Below the pieces are notes generated by a model. The model saw only the letters and a list, made by a program, of their open reading frames with translations, did no database searches and had not been told where the DNA came from. A stretch of DNA of 64,000 bases. It comes from Pseudomonas sp. LB-090624 (GTDB taxonomy: Bacteria > Pseudomonadota > Gammaproteobacteria > Pseudomonadales > Pseudomonadaceae). The number at the start of each line of letters is the position of its first letter. Positions within the stretch are counted from its first letter, which is position 1. The DNA lies in assembly GCF_003205205.1 (NCBI RefSeq), contig NZ_QJRL01000028.1, forward strand, positions 1-64,000, in the 5' to 3' direction. A program made the translations under genes and the position numbers. Positions 44,554-51,688 of this stretch are shown here, piece after piece.

Positions 44554-45099
44554 ATGGTGGAAAGGACACAACTGGATCAAGCCAGGAGTAGAGCTTTTGA
44601 GATTGCTGAAGCCCTTCATGGTCGCCATATCAATACAGACCTTAGGTCGAAACTCTGTGCTGCATGCTTTGCCATATCCCAACAGCACCACAACTCAATT
44701 TTAATACTGTTGTCATGCAACCCTCCGCTACAAGCGTCTGCTTTTGCACTGCTGAGGCCGCTGGTAGAGTCCACGATTAGAGGGCTTTGGCTTTGCCATG
44801 TCGCTACCGACGAAGCTATAGAAAGCTATATCCATTCTGGAACCAAGCTGGATATGGCCAGCATGCTGAGGGCGCTAGGCAAAGCGGCCGACGTTGATGC
44901 CCATGGGGCAATCTATCAACACTGGAGTGCACTTTCTGCATATACCCATACTGGAGAGAAGCAGGTTCAACGGTGGCTGCTGACTGACAATATCGAACCG
45001 AATTATACCGAGTCAGAGTTAGCGGAGCTCGTCAAGCTATCAGGTTTGGTAGCCGAAATGGGCCTTCAAACAGTCCTCTCAACCCTGTCAGTCAAGTGA
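44554..45099 (+). CDS. helical protein, DUF6988-like
   Basis: 181 residues, GAAGGA 9 bp before the ATG. It is all-helical, with a central conserved-looking segment ASAFALLRPLVESTIRGLWL and later HWSALSAYTHTGEKQVQRWL. These resemble DUF6988/DUF5677-type proteins, whose function is unknown and which are common on genomic islands. It has its own ribosome binding site and no coupled partner. Family assignment is from memory of the pattern and is tentative. Confidence 0.6.
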   Translation: MVERTQLDQARSRAFEIAEALHGRHINTDLRSKLCAACFAISQQHHNSILILLSCNPPLQASAFALLRPLVESTIRGLWLCHVATDEAIESYIHSGTKLDMASMLRALGKAADVDAHGAIYQHWSALSAYTHTGEKQVQRWLLTDNIEPNYTESELAELVKLSGLVAEMGLQTVLSTLSVK

Positions 45100-45453
45100 A
45101 GACTGGTCTTTCAAGCAATGATACTGATGATGTTCGTCTCCGACTACACAGGTCACACCAGAAGATACCATCAGTACATTCCAGTGATCGCAGGTGAGCG
45201 AACGAAGTGAGTGAATGCTTTTCAATAGGGAGGCAGACAGCCTACCAAGCTCTTGATCTGTCTTCTGTATTCAGTACAGGAAAGCAATATTCATAGCGAA
45301 GCTATGAGTAATGATCTCTTTATTTTGATGGGTTTTGTACCTATCTCCTCTTCCATTTTTCCTAGATTATTTATTGCAGGGTGTACACCCTGAAGAAAGC
45401 TTATCCTGTGGACAATCTCCACAGAAGAACAGCACGTTCGCTTCGCTCTCTTA
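45100..45453. other. 354-bp gap rich in short palindromes
   Basis: No gene seen. Contents: TCATAGC/GCTATGA hairpin at 45291-45307; a perfect 16-bp palindrome CAGGGTGTACACCCTG at 45377-45392; CTGTGGA/TCCACAG hairpin at 45406-45424. The gap separates convergent genes, so these may be terminators or protein sites. Confidence 0.55.
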
Positions 45454-46263
45454 TTATATCCTGCCGTAATTCAATCGTAGCTCCATGCGGCACTCCAGAT
45501 CAACAGTTCCGTCCGTCATATACCCATCTTCATCAATGTCGCCTTCCTCATTCTGAGCTTGTGACTCTAAAACCTTATTCTCCAAGCGAAGCTTTTCTGA
45601 TGGATGAGTGTTCAAATACCGCTCGATGCTATGAATTGCAACACGGCCTGCCGCAGCAAGGTAACGAATATAGCGCTCTTTAATGGGCTCTAGGTCGTGG
45701 TTGCGGAAGGTGGTGCTACTCTCAATCGCTTCAGTCGAAATCACTGCCATTGTTATGACCTTCCGGACGTAGTTCGGTCGAATGTTCAGCTTTCCATTGC
45801 TGCTTCCGGCAGCAATGTAAGTACCTGCCATAACGGCATTTTCAACCCAATGGGCATTCTCGCTGATTGCCTTTTTGATGATCGCCGCAAATGGGTTCAA
45901 GAATAATTTAGGCTTGGGACCGCGTTTCGGCTTTGGGGTGAGTATATCGATAACGGGTGTTGGGGTTTCAGCCTTCGCCCCTCCAAAATCTACATGCACC
46001 ACGTTGCAGACTTTCTTCATTTCCATCAAATGCTTGTACTGAGTCTGACTGTCTGCAGATCGTGGAATCCCGCCGGGGTATCGCTCGATGTTGGTCTGGA
46101 GGGGTGATGTGACGAACTGCCCATAGATTTCTCCAGTATGCTTATCGACCCTGAAACCATCGATAACACTGGTGTGGCAATGACTGGCTTGGGATGAGGA
46201 TGTAAGCAGGGTTATTGGGGTGGTCGCGTTGGCGATAAAATTTAGGGCGACAGCATGCTGCAT
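45454..46263 (-). CDS. hypothetical protein with basic PKPKRGPKPK segment
   Basis: 269 residues, with a strong AAAGGAGA before the ATG at 46263. I do not recognise the family. A basic proline-rich stretch (TPKPKRGPKPK, like an AT-hook) lies at about 109-119. The C-terminal half is mixed helix (HDLEPIKERYIRYLAAAGRV, HSIERYLNTHPSEKLRLENK) and ends in a very acidic segment (EEGDIDEDGYMTDG). It is alone on its transcript. Fur-like half-sites lie 220-250 bp upstream (46479-46515). The basic segment hints at DNA binding, no more. Confidence 0.65.
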   Translation of the reverse strand: MQHAVALNFIANATTPITLLTSSSQASHCHTSVIDGFRVDKHTGEIYGQFVTSPLQTNIERYPGGIPRSADSQTQYKHLMEMKKVCNVVHVDFGGAKAETPTPVIDILTPKPKRGPKPKLFLNPFAAIIKKAISENAHWVENAVMAGTYIAAGSSNGKLNIRPNYVRKVITMAVISTEAIESSTTFRNHDLEPIKERYIRYLAAAGRVAIHSIERYLNTHPSEKLRLENKVLESQAQNEEGDIDEDGYMTDGTVDLECRMELRLNYGRI

Positions 46264-46863
46264 GGTGATTCTCCTTTTTCATGTTCAATTCATAGGCATT
46301 TCCTCTTGGGTGGTGCCATGTGTGTGTGGTGGTGTGCTTGCTCAAATCGCAGGCACGGCAAAAGCCCCTACGATGCACAATTCGTCTGAAGAACGTGGTC
46401 GTGTGGAGATGGGTGCGTTGCACCGGGGCGTACTGGATTGAGGTTGCGAATTCTACACGAAACCGGACTCAAATGCAAGCAATTCTTATTTAGATAAAAT
46501 CAATTCTCATTTATCACACATAAAGCCTCTGCAAGCCCCATAGAGCCCCATACAGCGATCCTAACCTCTACCCGCTACCCTAGTTGGAAAAATCAAAGAA
46601 AACGCTCAGAATCGCTCTCTTAACGCCTTCCTGCCACACGACCCATAGCATTTGGTAGTGGATGAGATTAAAGCGTCTTATCTGTTGATAATTGGGATGT
46701 TTTCATTGATCTAGGAAGGTGTGTTAAGCAACCCACAGAACAATCCTCAATGAACATCGGATCACCACCACTTTTCTTTAGGCACAAAAAAGCCCACCAC
46801 CAGCGTTAACCAGTAGTAGGCATCCTGTTAATTTCATGTTACTGACCCAGGTCGTATTGGTGG
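46264..46863. other. 600-bp gap with Fur-like repeats and a terminator
   Basis: No supported gene. It holds AATTCTTATT and AATTCTCATT repeats at 46481-46511, resembling Fur half-sites, and the minus-strand terminator of the small-gene operon at 46785-46821. Confidence 0.55.
46785..46821 (-). terminator. terminator of the small-gene operon
   Basis: GCCCACCACCAG (46792-46803) faces CCAGTAGTAGGC (46810-46821); on the minus strand the hairpin ends in six T. Confidence 0.8.
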
Positions 46864-47340
46864 TTACTCTGGAATCTCAAGCGGCTTGTAGCATGCCTGC
46901 ACTTCTTTTTCAATCTCAGCCATCTGCTTTGCTTTTGCCTGTTCGGCAGCTTTACGATCTTTTTCTTCCTGAGCCCGAATCAGTTGTTGACGAAGAAGTT
47001 GTTGATAACGCTCACGCTCAGATTCCAGATATGCAACATACTCAGCTTTTACATCCTTCTTGATTTCCTCAATGTCAGCCTGCTGTTGTTCCAATGGTTT
47101 GACCATCCAGGTACTGTAATCCAATGGTGAGTGCTTCACGTCTTTCTTCGAAGTGACAGTGTAACCTGCATTGGCTTTATCAATGACACGCTGTAGAAAC
47201 TCATGACCGAATGGTGCCTGTACCAGTTCCATGCTTCGTTCAGTTTGATGATATACATTAACCCAAGCGTCAACACGTCGGTTGAACTCTTCATCCGACC
47301 ATTTCGCCGGAGTGCCCGTAATCTTAATCTTGTCTGTCAC
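46864..47340 (-). CDS. hypothetical coiled-coil protein
   Basis: 158 residues, GTG start at 47340 with AGAGGAG 7 bp before it. The N-terminal half is globular (WSDEEFNRRVDAWVNVYHQT); the C-terminal 75 residues form a long charged helix, probably a coiled coil (ESERERYQQLLRQQLIRAQE). It overlaps the upstream 73-aa gene by 4 bp (GTGA), so it is the last of a four-gene operon. No family is recognised. Confidence 0.7.
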   Translation of the reverse strand: MTDKIKITGTPAKWSDEEFNRRVDAWVNVYHQTERSMELVQAPFGHEFLQRVIDKANAGYTVTSKKDVKHSPLDYSTWMVKPLEQQQADIEEIKKDVKAEYVAYLESERERYQQLLRQQLIRAQEEKDRKAAEQAKAKQMAEIEKEVQACYKPLEIPE

Positions 47341-47558
47341 GCTGTAGCTCCTCTCTGTTTGATTATGTGTGCAATAGCCTTACTGATAATGTCCAGTCGG
47401 TATGATTCAAGGTTGAATGTAAGCTGTTGCTGCGCAACGGGCTTTACTGCTTGTTTTTGTGTGGTTGGTTTAGTTGGAGTGTTTACAGCTTTCGTTTGCT
47501 GTTGCTTACGTTGAACTGTAGCTCGCTTTATACCTTTGGTGAATGCATCCACGTTCAT
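47337..47558 (-). CDS. small basic hypothetical protein
   Basis: 73 residues, rich in Lys, Gln and Thr in the first half (KRATVQRKQQQTKAVN), then a helix SYRLDIISKAIAHIIKQRG. Its ATG overlaps the stop of the 49-aa gene (TAATG) and its end overlaps the 158-aa gene (GTGA), so it is held in place by coupling on both sides. AGGAGGAA before the start is a strong ribosome binding site. Function unknown. Confidence 0.65.
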   Translation of the reverse strand: MNVDAFTKGIKRATVQRKQQQTKAVNTPTKPTTQKQAVKPVAQQQLTFNLESYRLDIISKAIAHIIKQRGATA

Positions 47559-47707
47559 TATTTGAATGTTCCTCCTACCAAGTATCCAGACAACATTTCA
47601 ATCAGGTCACTACAACGCTGACCTTCTGCACGGTTACCAGTACAGGCTGCTGCTTGACGAAGACTTTTATAGTGCTTAATTTGTTTGTAAATCTCTTTAT
47701 TGGTCAT
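47558..47707 (-). CDS. 49-residue hypothetical protein
   Basis: Reads MTNKEIYKQIKHYKSLRQAA, then ACTGNRAEGQRCSDLIEMLS and GYLVGGTFK. ATG at 47707; stop overlaps the next ATG (TAATG). It starts 1 base after the stop of the 86-aa gene. Coupling at both ends and an unbroken frame support it as a real gene although very short. Two Cys may bind metal. No family known to me. Confidence 0.6.
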   Translation of the reverse strand: MTNKEIYKQIKHYKSLRQAAACTGNRAEGQRCSDLIEMLSGYLVGGTFK

Positions 47708-47708
47708 T

Positions 47709-47969
47709 TTAGGTTCCTTGTGAATAGTTGTTGGTCAGATGATCACTAACCACATTGTTGAGATAAGCATTTACACCTTGATTACATGCATGGGCTGCTA
47801 AAAACAAATCGGTATGCAGCACTATTGGCATACGGAAGCTTACCAGCACTGACTTCTCTTTGTTGACACGCCAGATTTTGCACCGGCATTTACCTGAACA
47901 CGTTTTCGCATCAATTCTCTTGTGTTCTAGACTGCCATTGCAGCCTAGGCATAGAAGTACTTTTTTCAT
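47709..47969 (-). CDS. small zinc-finger / ribbon-helix-helix-like protein
   Basis: 86 residues. The first 34 hold five Cys in a zinc-finger arrangement (CLGCNGSLEHKR, then CSGKCRCKIWR). Residues about 44-78 look like a ribbon-helix-helix DNA-binding unit: SFRMPIVLHTDLFLAAHACN and QGVNAYLNNVVSDHL, comparable with the A..G.s.NaYI pattern of CopG/Arc-like proteins. As first gene of the four-gene operon it may be its autoregulator. The fold call is inference. Confidence 0.6.
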   Translation of the reverse strand: MKKVLLCLGCNGSLEHKRIDAKTCSGKCRCKIWRVNKEKSVLVSFRMPIVLHTDLFLAAHACNQGVNAYLNNVVSDHLTNNYSQGT

Positions 47970-48330
47970 TAATAAAACCTCCGAGATATATAAGTGTAAT
48001 GGTGTCTATCGAACGAATGTTCTGACAGACAAAAGAAAACCTCTCGCCACAATGAAGTGAACGAGAGGAAAGGAAATATGTATACCACCATGTTGAGAGC
48101 CACAGCGGCAAGAACAACTGCAAACCAAGAAAAGGAAAGACTATTAATTACAGTTGTTCGACAACGCCGAGGGACGACGTTAGAGGTATTGAGAGGATAG
48201 CTAGTAAACCCAGCAAAGTGCTAAGCTTTTACCTCTTGACATGGTACATTATGTCACGAATGATTCTCATTTGTCAATACGTTACATGTGTTTCCTGCAA
48301 TTTATTTCAACTTCTAGGGGTTGTGTTGAG
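47970..48330. other. 361-bp leader region of the small-gene operon
   Basis: No gene is seen. It contains the minus-strand promoter with Fur-like core at 48249-48278, leaving a leader of about 275 nt before the 86-aa gene. TAAAAC CTCCGAG next to 47969 holds the GGAG ribosome binding site on the minus strand. Confidence 0.5.
48249..48278 (-). promoter_or_regulatory. sigma-70 promoter with Fur-like box in the spacer
   Basis: On the minus strand TTGACA (48278-48273), 18-bp spacer AATGAGAATCATTCGTGA, then CATAAT (48254-48249). The spacer core AATGAGAATCATT differs from the Fur core AATGATAATCATT at one base. Binding there would block RNA polymerase. Confidence 0.6.
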
Positions 48331-49623
48331 TCATTTGATAGATAATAAAGCTTCCCGCATAGCCGCTATCGGGGTCCGACTGCCATAGATGCCAAAAGTT
48401 ACTGAACTATCCTCGTGTCCAACCATGCGCTTGATTAATGAATCTTGTATCGCTGCATCACGAAGGTCATCAATGAACGTGTGGCGAAAGCTGTGAAAGG
48501 TCTTTCGGGTGTCAGTGATGGCAAGCTTCGTTTTGTACCTGCTAAACCATTTAGAAGGAGCGTGGCCCAGCTTCCCACGTACTGCTACCAGATCAGGGAA
48601 CAGGCGATAAGCACCGGCCACCTTGACTGCTTCAACGTGCTGTAACAACCCCAGGTCGATAAGGATAGGGTGGATTGGGAGCAAACGCCGACTACCTGTG
48701 TTCTTAAGATTCTGGCCTTCACAGCTGTCATCAATACGGAAGCACTGGATACCTTGTTGCTCGATGAAATCATCAGCCCTCAACTGGCATAGCTCTTCAA
48801 GTCGTGCCCCTGTGTATCGACCTAGTAGTGGTAACCAAAATCGCCACTGATGTTTGACGGCTTCCTTTCGCAAGGCTTCATGGTCCAGCAGGGCCACTAG
48901 ATCGTGGCGATCAAATGACAGTCGAGCTTCCTTTGCTGAGCCAGTCATTACCTTCATGCCCGCCAAAGGGTTTTCAGCAACGTACCTGTTCACCTTGCAC
49001 CAGTTGAAGAATGCTGTGAGCTTGCGCAGCCGGTTGTTCACCGTGACGGCGGTGATGGTCTTGTAGGTGCTGCCCGACTCAACCACCTGCTTTAATGTCT
49101 TCCCCTTGAACTCTGGCCGTAAGCCGAAATACTGGGGGCAGCGGCTAAGCCGTTCTTTGAGTAGGCGGGCTTGCTGGGCATCGAAGGCTACCGCAGGCAT
49201 GTCACCCATTAGCTCAAACAGGTCAGCTAGGGCACGTTCAATGTCATCGGTGCTGGTTTGTCGCCATGTTCCACCGCGTTTACCCTCATCTATATACAGC
49301 TTGGAAAGGGTGGCCAGGGTTGGGCCTTCACTTTTCGGCTTCGCGGTAGCCGCTGGAGCAGTCCGAGGTGCAGCCGTAATTGAAGGTTGGGGTATCTCTG
49401 CACGCCATTGCTCACACAGCGCCCGTAGCGTCTGAGGAGCTGTTAAAGGATGTTCCCTCAGGTGGCTGTTCACCTGCTGAGCTAAGGAAGAGGCGAGGAA
49501 GAGGGCTGCCTGACGCTCACGTACACGCAGAGAAATTCGAAGTGTGTGCCGGTTGGGAAACAGGTGCTTTGGCAGTCGAAGGTTGAGGTAGTAAACGGAC
49601 TGGCGGCGGACGATGTAGGCCAT
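48331..49623 (-). CDS. int: tyrosine integrase of the ffs element
   Basis: 430 residues from the ATG at 49623 (MAYIVRRQSVYYLNLRLPKH), an N-terminus like DUF6538-containing phage integrases. A SAM-like core-binding domain spans about 100-215. Catalytic residues are visible: Arg274 (RYTGARLEELCQLR), Lys308, His377 and Arg380 (FHSFRHTFIDDL), His403 (MVGHEDSSV) and nucleophile Tyr413 (FGIYGSRT). It should recombine attP with ffs. Three tandem AGTGGACC-type repeats lie 14-50 bp upstream, over its likely promoter, so it probably represses itself. Confidence 0.95.
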   Translation of the reverse strand: MAYIVRRQSVYYLNLRLPKHLFPNRHTLRISLRVRERQAALFLASSLAQQVNSHLREHPLTAPQTLRALCEQWRAEIPQPSITAAPRTAPAATAKPKSEGPTLATLSKLYIDEGKRGGTWRQTSTDDIERALADLFELMGDMPAVAFDAQQARLLKERLSRCPQYFGLRPEFKGKTLKQVVESGSTYKTITAVTVNNRLRKLTAFFNWCKVNRYVAENPLAGMKVMTGSAKEARLSFDRHDLVALLDHEALRKEAVKHQWRFWLPLLGRYTGARLEELCQLRADDFIEQQGIQCFRIDDSCEGQNLKNTGSRRLLPIHPILIDLGLLQHVEAVKVAGAYRLFPDLVAVRGKLGHAPSKWFSRYKTKLAITDTRKTFHSFRHTFIDDLRDAAIQDSLIKRMVGHEDSSVTFGIYGSRTPIAAMREALLSIK

Positions 49624-49636
49624 GAATGAACACCAG

Positions 49637-49673
49637 AGTGGACCAGTAAAGTGGACCAATTGAGTGGAACAAT
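49637..49673. repeat. three tandem integrase arm-type repeats
   Basis: AGTGGACCAGT (49637), AGTGGACCAAT (49650) and AGTGGAACAAT (49663), spaced exactly 13 bp. One identical copy is at the other end of the element (41145). Confidence 0.8.
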
Positions 49674-49752
49674 TCTGGTCACACCCCAATCTCTGCGAGT
49701 CCGTGCTGAGTGTCTGCACGTGTAGATGGCATGCTACCCCATCAGCCTGAAA

Positions 49753-49873
49753 CCCTTGCCCCATAAGGCCTGCATTGATTCCCGAGCATGCTTGCATGCC
49801 ATCTGGTCAGGCCCGGAAGGGAGCAGCCATAGCGGGAACATCGAGTGCCGGGGTGTGGCTGGTGGGGCCGCCT
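49753..49873 (+). pseudogene. second 4.5S-like RNA sequence with diverged 5' half
   Basis: The 3' part from 49803 is identical to ffs. The 5' part, which is element DNA, still matches in patches: TTGCCCCAT can pair with the GTGGGGC end, then GCATTGATT and CCCG align with the native gene, followed by an extra segment GAGCATGCTTGCATGCC. It could fold as an SRP-like hairpin. I see no good promoter directly upstream, so a pseudogene or recombination remnant is the safer call, but a working variant RNA cannot be excluded. Confidence 0.55.
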
Positions 49874-49878
49874 CCATT
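49803..49878 (+). repeat. attR: 76-bp direct repeat, right copy
   Basis: Identical to 41023-41098. The chromosome resumes directly after it, with the MerR gene 17 bp further. Confidence 0.93.
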
Positions 49879-49895
49879 TCCGGGGTTGGAAAACC

Positions 49896-50315
49896 TCAAT
49901 CGGCAACGAACGCCTTCGTTCTTCCCTGCTTCTCGCCCAATGCTCCCGCCGCCGACAGCTTCATCAGCCGCTGGAATTTCGGGCATGCCAGATGATCCTG
50001 CTCAGGACACTGCGCGGCATGTCGCAACCCCTTGCTCATCGCCTGCAACCGCTTGATCCGCGCATCCAGCTCGTCCGCCTTGGTCATCAGCATCTGCCGG
50101 TCGACCTGCAGGTCCACCAGCATCGCCCCGACTTCATCCAGCGAAAACCCCGCAGCCTGCCCCAGGGCGATCAGCGCCAACCGGTCTGCCACATCGGCTG
50201 CAAACTGTCGACGCTGCCCCTGCCCGGCAAGCGACTTGAGCAAGCCTTTCTTCTCGTAGTAACGCAGTGTCGATGCGGGTACGCCTGTGCGTTTGGCGAC
50301 GTCGGCAATGTCCAT
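49896..50315 (-). CDS. MerR-family regulator
   Basis: 139 residues from the ATG at 50315. The winged HTH opens MDIADVAKRTGVPASTLRYY and continues EKKGLLKSLAGQGQRRQF; a dimerisation helix follows (VDRQMLMTKADELDARIKRL). Three Cys/His near the end (HAAQCPEQDHLACP) could bind a metal or redox signal. It is divergent from the DUF2938 gene, whose promoter has the 19-bp spacer that MerR proteins activate by twisting DNA. The inducer is not known. Confidence 0.9.
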   Translation of the reverse strand: MDIADVAKRTGVPASTLRYYEKKGLLKSLAGQGQRRQFAADVADRLALIALGQAAGFSLDEVGAMLVDLQVDRQMLMTKADELDARIKRLQAMSKGLRHAAQCPEQDHLACPKFQRLMKLSAAGALGEKQGRTKAFVAD

Positions 50316-50324
50316 TTCGGGCCC

Positions 50325-50355
50325 TTGACTTGAAGTTGACTTCAACTTCTATGCT
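50325..50355 (+). promoter_or_regulatory. MerR-type promoter with 19-bp spacer
   Basis: TTGACT (50325-50330), 19-bp spacer, TATGCT (50350-50355). The spacer contains the dyad GAAGTTG-ACTT-CAACTTC (50332-50349), the expected MerR operator. Confidence 0.85.
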
Positions 50356-50398
50356 GCGCGGCATGGTAATGACCGTCAACCGTCGAGGGCTTGTTCAA

Positions 50399-50887
50399 AT
50401 GGCGTTTACTGCGATGTTTCTAGCTGCATTGCCGATTGGCATTGGTGCCACTGTAGTGATGGACCTGTGGGGGCTGCTGCTGAGGCGGTTGGGTGTGGCA
50501 ACGCTGAACTTTGCCATGGTTGGGCGTTGGGCGGGGCACCTGCTAGGCGGGCGTGTTTCGCACCAAGCGATTGCCAAAGCTGAACCGGTGCGAAATGAGT
50601 TCGCGTGGGGATGGGTGATTCACTACGCCACCGGCGTGCTTTTCGCGATGCTGCTGGTTGTGATCGTAGGGGAGGGCTGGTTGCGGTCGCCTACTCTTTT
50701 ACCTGCAGTAGTTGTGGGTGTGGGTACAGTCGTGGCGCCGTTTTGCCTCATGCAGCCAGCGATGGGGGCAGGGTTCTTTGCGTCCAGGACGCCGACACCT
50801 GCTCGCAACTGCCTGAAGAGTCTGGCCACGCATTTTGTGTTTGGTGTGGGGTTGTTCTTGAGTGCGTATTTACGGGCTTTGGTGTGA
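50399..50887 (+). CDS. DUF2938 family membrane protein
   Basis: 162 residues from the ATG at 50399, chosen because the promoter -10 box ends at 50355 and CGAGGG lies 9-14 bp before this ATG; the upstream ATG at 50363 would be at the transcription start. Four hydrophobic helices; conserved-looking GATVVMDLWGLLLRRLGV and AEPVRNEFAWGWVIHYATGV. DUF2938 proteins are inner-membrane proteins of unknown function. The gene is the obvious target of the divergent MerR regulator. Confidence 0.85.
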   Translation: MAFTAMFLAALPIGIGATVVMDLWGLLLRRLGVATLNFAMVGRWAGHLLGGRVSHQAIAKAEPVRNEFAWGWVIHYATGVLFAMLLVVIVGEGWLRSPTLLPAVVVGVGTVVAPFCLMQPAMGAGFFASRTPTPARNCLKSLATHFVFGVGLFLSAYLRALV

Positions 50888-51250
50888 AGACAGGGATCCC
50901 GATAACAGTAAGCACATGATCAGAGTGCCCACTTTAAGATAGGTCTGATAACAGTCTAGGAAAGCCCCTACACGTCAGGCAGGCATAGCGAATTATCCTA
51001 CGTGTTCCGTCGACTCCCGTCTGATTGTCCCGGTCAACCTCGCCCACTAGACTTTCGCGGTCGCTGTCAGTTCAGCGATCGGGTGTGGAAGCCTGGGTGG
51101 CACATGGGACAGTTGTCATTTTTGGCGGCTGTGCGCGGGAGGTATTCGTACCTGCCGGGTCTACCGTGTGCCTGGTCTTCCACCCCGCGTACAGTTGCCA
51201 CCCTAATGTGTGGAAGCAGAAGGGGACAACACAGCCAACACGGAGCTGTC
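50888..51250. other. 363-bp gap, no gene seen
   Basis: No supported ORF, repeat or terminator of note. The frame of the next gene stays open upstream to 51002 but without a ribosome binding site, while GGAG lies 9-6 bases before the ATG at 51251. Confidence 0.5.
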
Positions 51251-51526
51251 ATGAAAAAACTGGTCCCCGATCCACCCCACGTCTTCGATCTTCCCCAAGG
51301 CAAATCCCTTTCCCGCGCGATCAGCGAAGGCATCGTCCCGATGGAGTTCGCGTTGATGAATGTTTCCCACTACCTGATGTTCGCCTACAGCGATAGCCGG
51401 CGGGCGCTTGAGCGCATTCAGGACGAAGAAACCAGGCAGTTATTGGAGCATGGGTTGCGGGCCATGCAGATTGCCTGGGGGCAGGCGGATGCGGTCAGCT
51501 TGGCGTTCGAGCGTAAAGGCCGGTGA
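51251..51526 (+). CDS. small hypothetical protein of a Pseudomonas-specific family
   Basis: 91 residues, CGGAG before the ATG. It opens MKKLVPDPPHVFDLPQGKSL, a start shared by a set of small paralogous proteins in P. putida (DUF6124/DUF3077-like), followed by two helices (MEFALMNVSHYLMFAYSDSR; ETRQLLEHGLRAMQIAWGQA). Function unknown; the family link is from memory and tentative. Confidence 0.7.
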   Translation: MKKLVPDPPHVFDLPQGKSLSRAISEGIVPMEFALMNVSHYLMFAYSDSRRALERIQDEETRQLLEHGLRAMQIAWGQADAVSLAFERKGR

Positions 51527-51567
51527 CATTGAGTTTGTGATAGAGATTGTGAGTGTGCCGCACAATG

Positions 51568-51654
51568 CTGTGGGAGCGGGCAAGCCCGCGAAGAATGTAA
51601 CGCGGTGGATGGCACCGGCTATGCCGGTGTTCGCGGGCAAGCCCGCTCCCACAG
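51568..51654. repeat. REP inverted pair
   Basis: CTGTGGGAGCGGGCAAGCCC from 51568 faces TTCGCGGGCAAGCCCGCTCC ending at 51654, with a GTGGATGGCACCGGC centre like the pair at 10101. It lies between two convergent genes. Confidence 0.88.
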
Positions 51655-51688
51655 TGTTTGCGCAAGCGTTCGCGAAATGAGCAGGGCG

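Larger units (their letters stand above)
41099..49878. mobile_element. 8.8-kb integrative element in ffs
   Basis: Bounded by the 76-bp repeats in the 4.5S RNA gene, with a tyrosine integrase at the right end reading inward from attR. Its DNA is markedly richer in A+T than both flanks. It holds nine other protein genes, none of core metabolism. Order: two-gene membrane module, serine recombinase, DUF6988-like gene, 269-aa orphan, four small genes, integrase. No replication, conjugation or capsid gene is recognisable, so it is probably mobilised by its own integrase or a helper. Confidence 0.88.

Noticed and set aside
45395..45425. Replication origin based on a DnaA-box-like TGTGGACAA
   Set aside because: Only one near match within a hairpin, no cluster of boxes and no initiator gene recognised in the element.
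41099..49878. Phage satellite or prophage remnant
   Set aside because: No primase, AlpA-type regulator, packaging or capsid gene is recognisable; only an integrase is phage-like, so the neutral term integrative element was kept.
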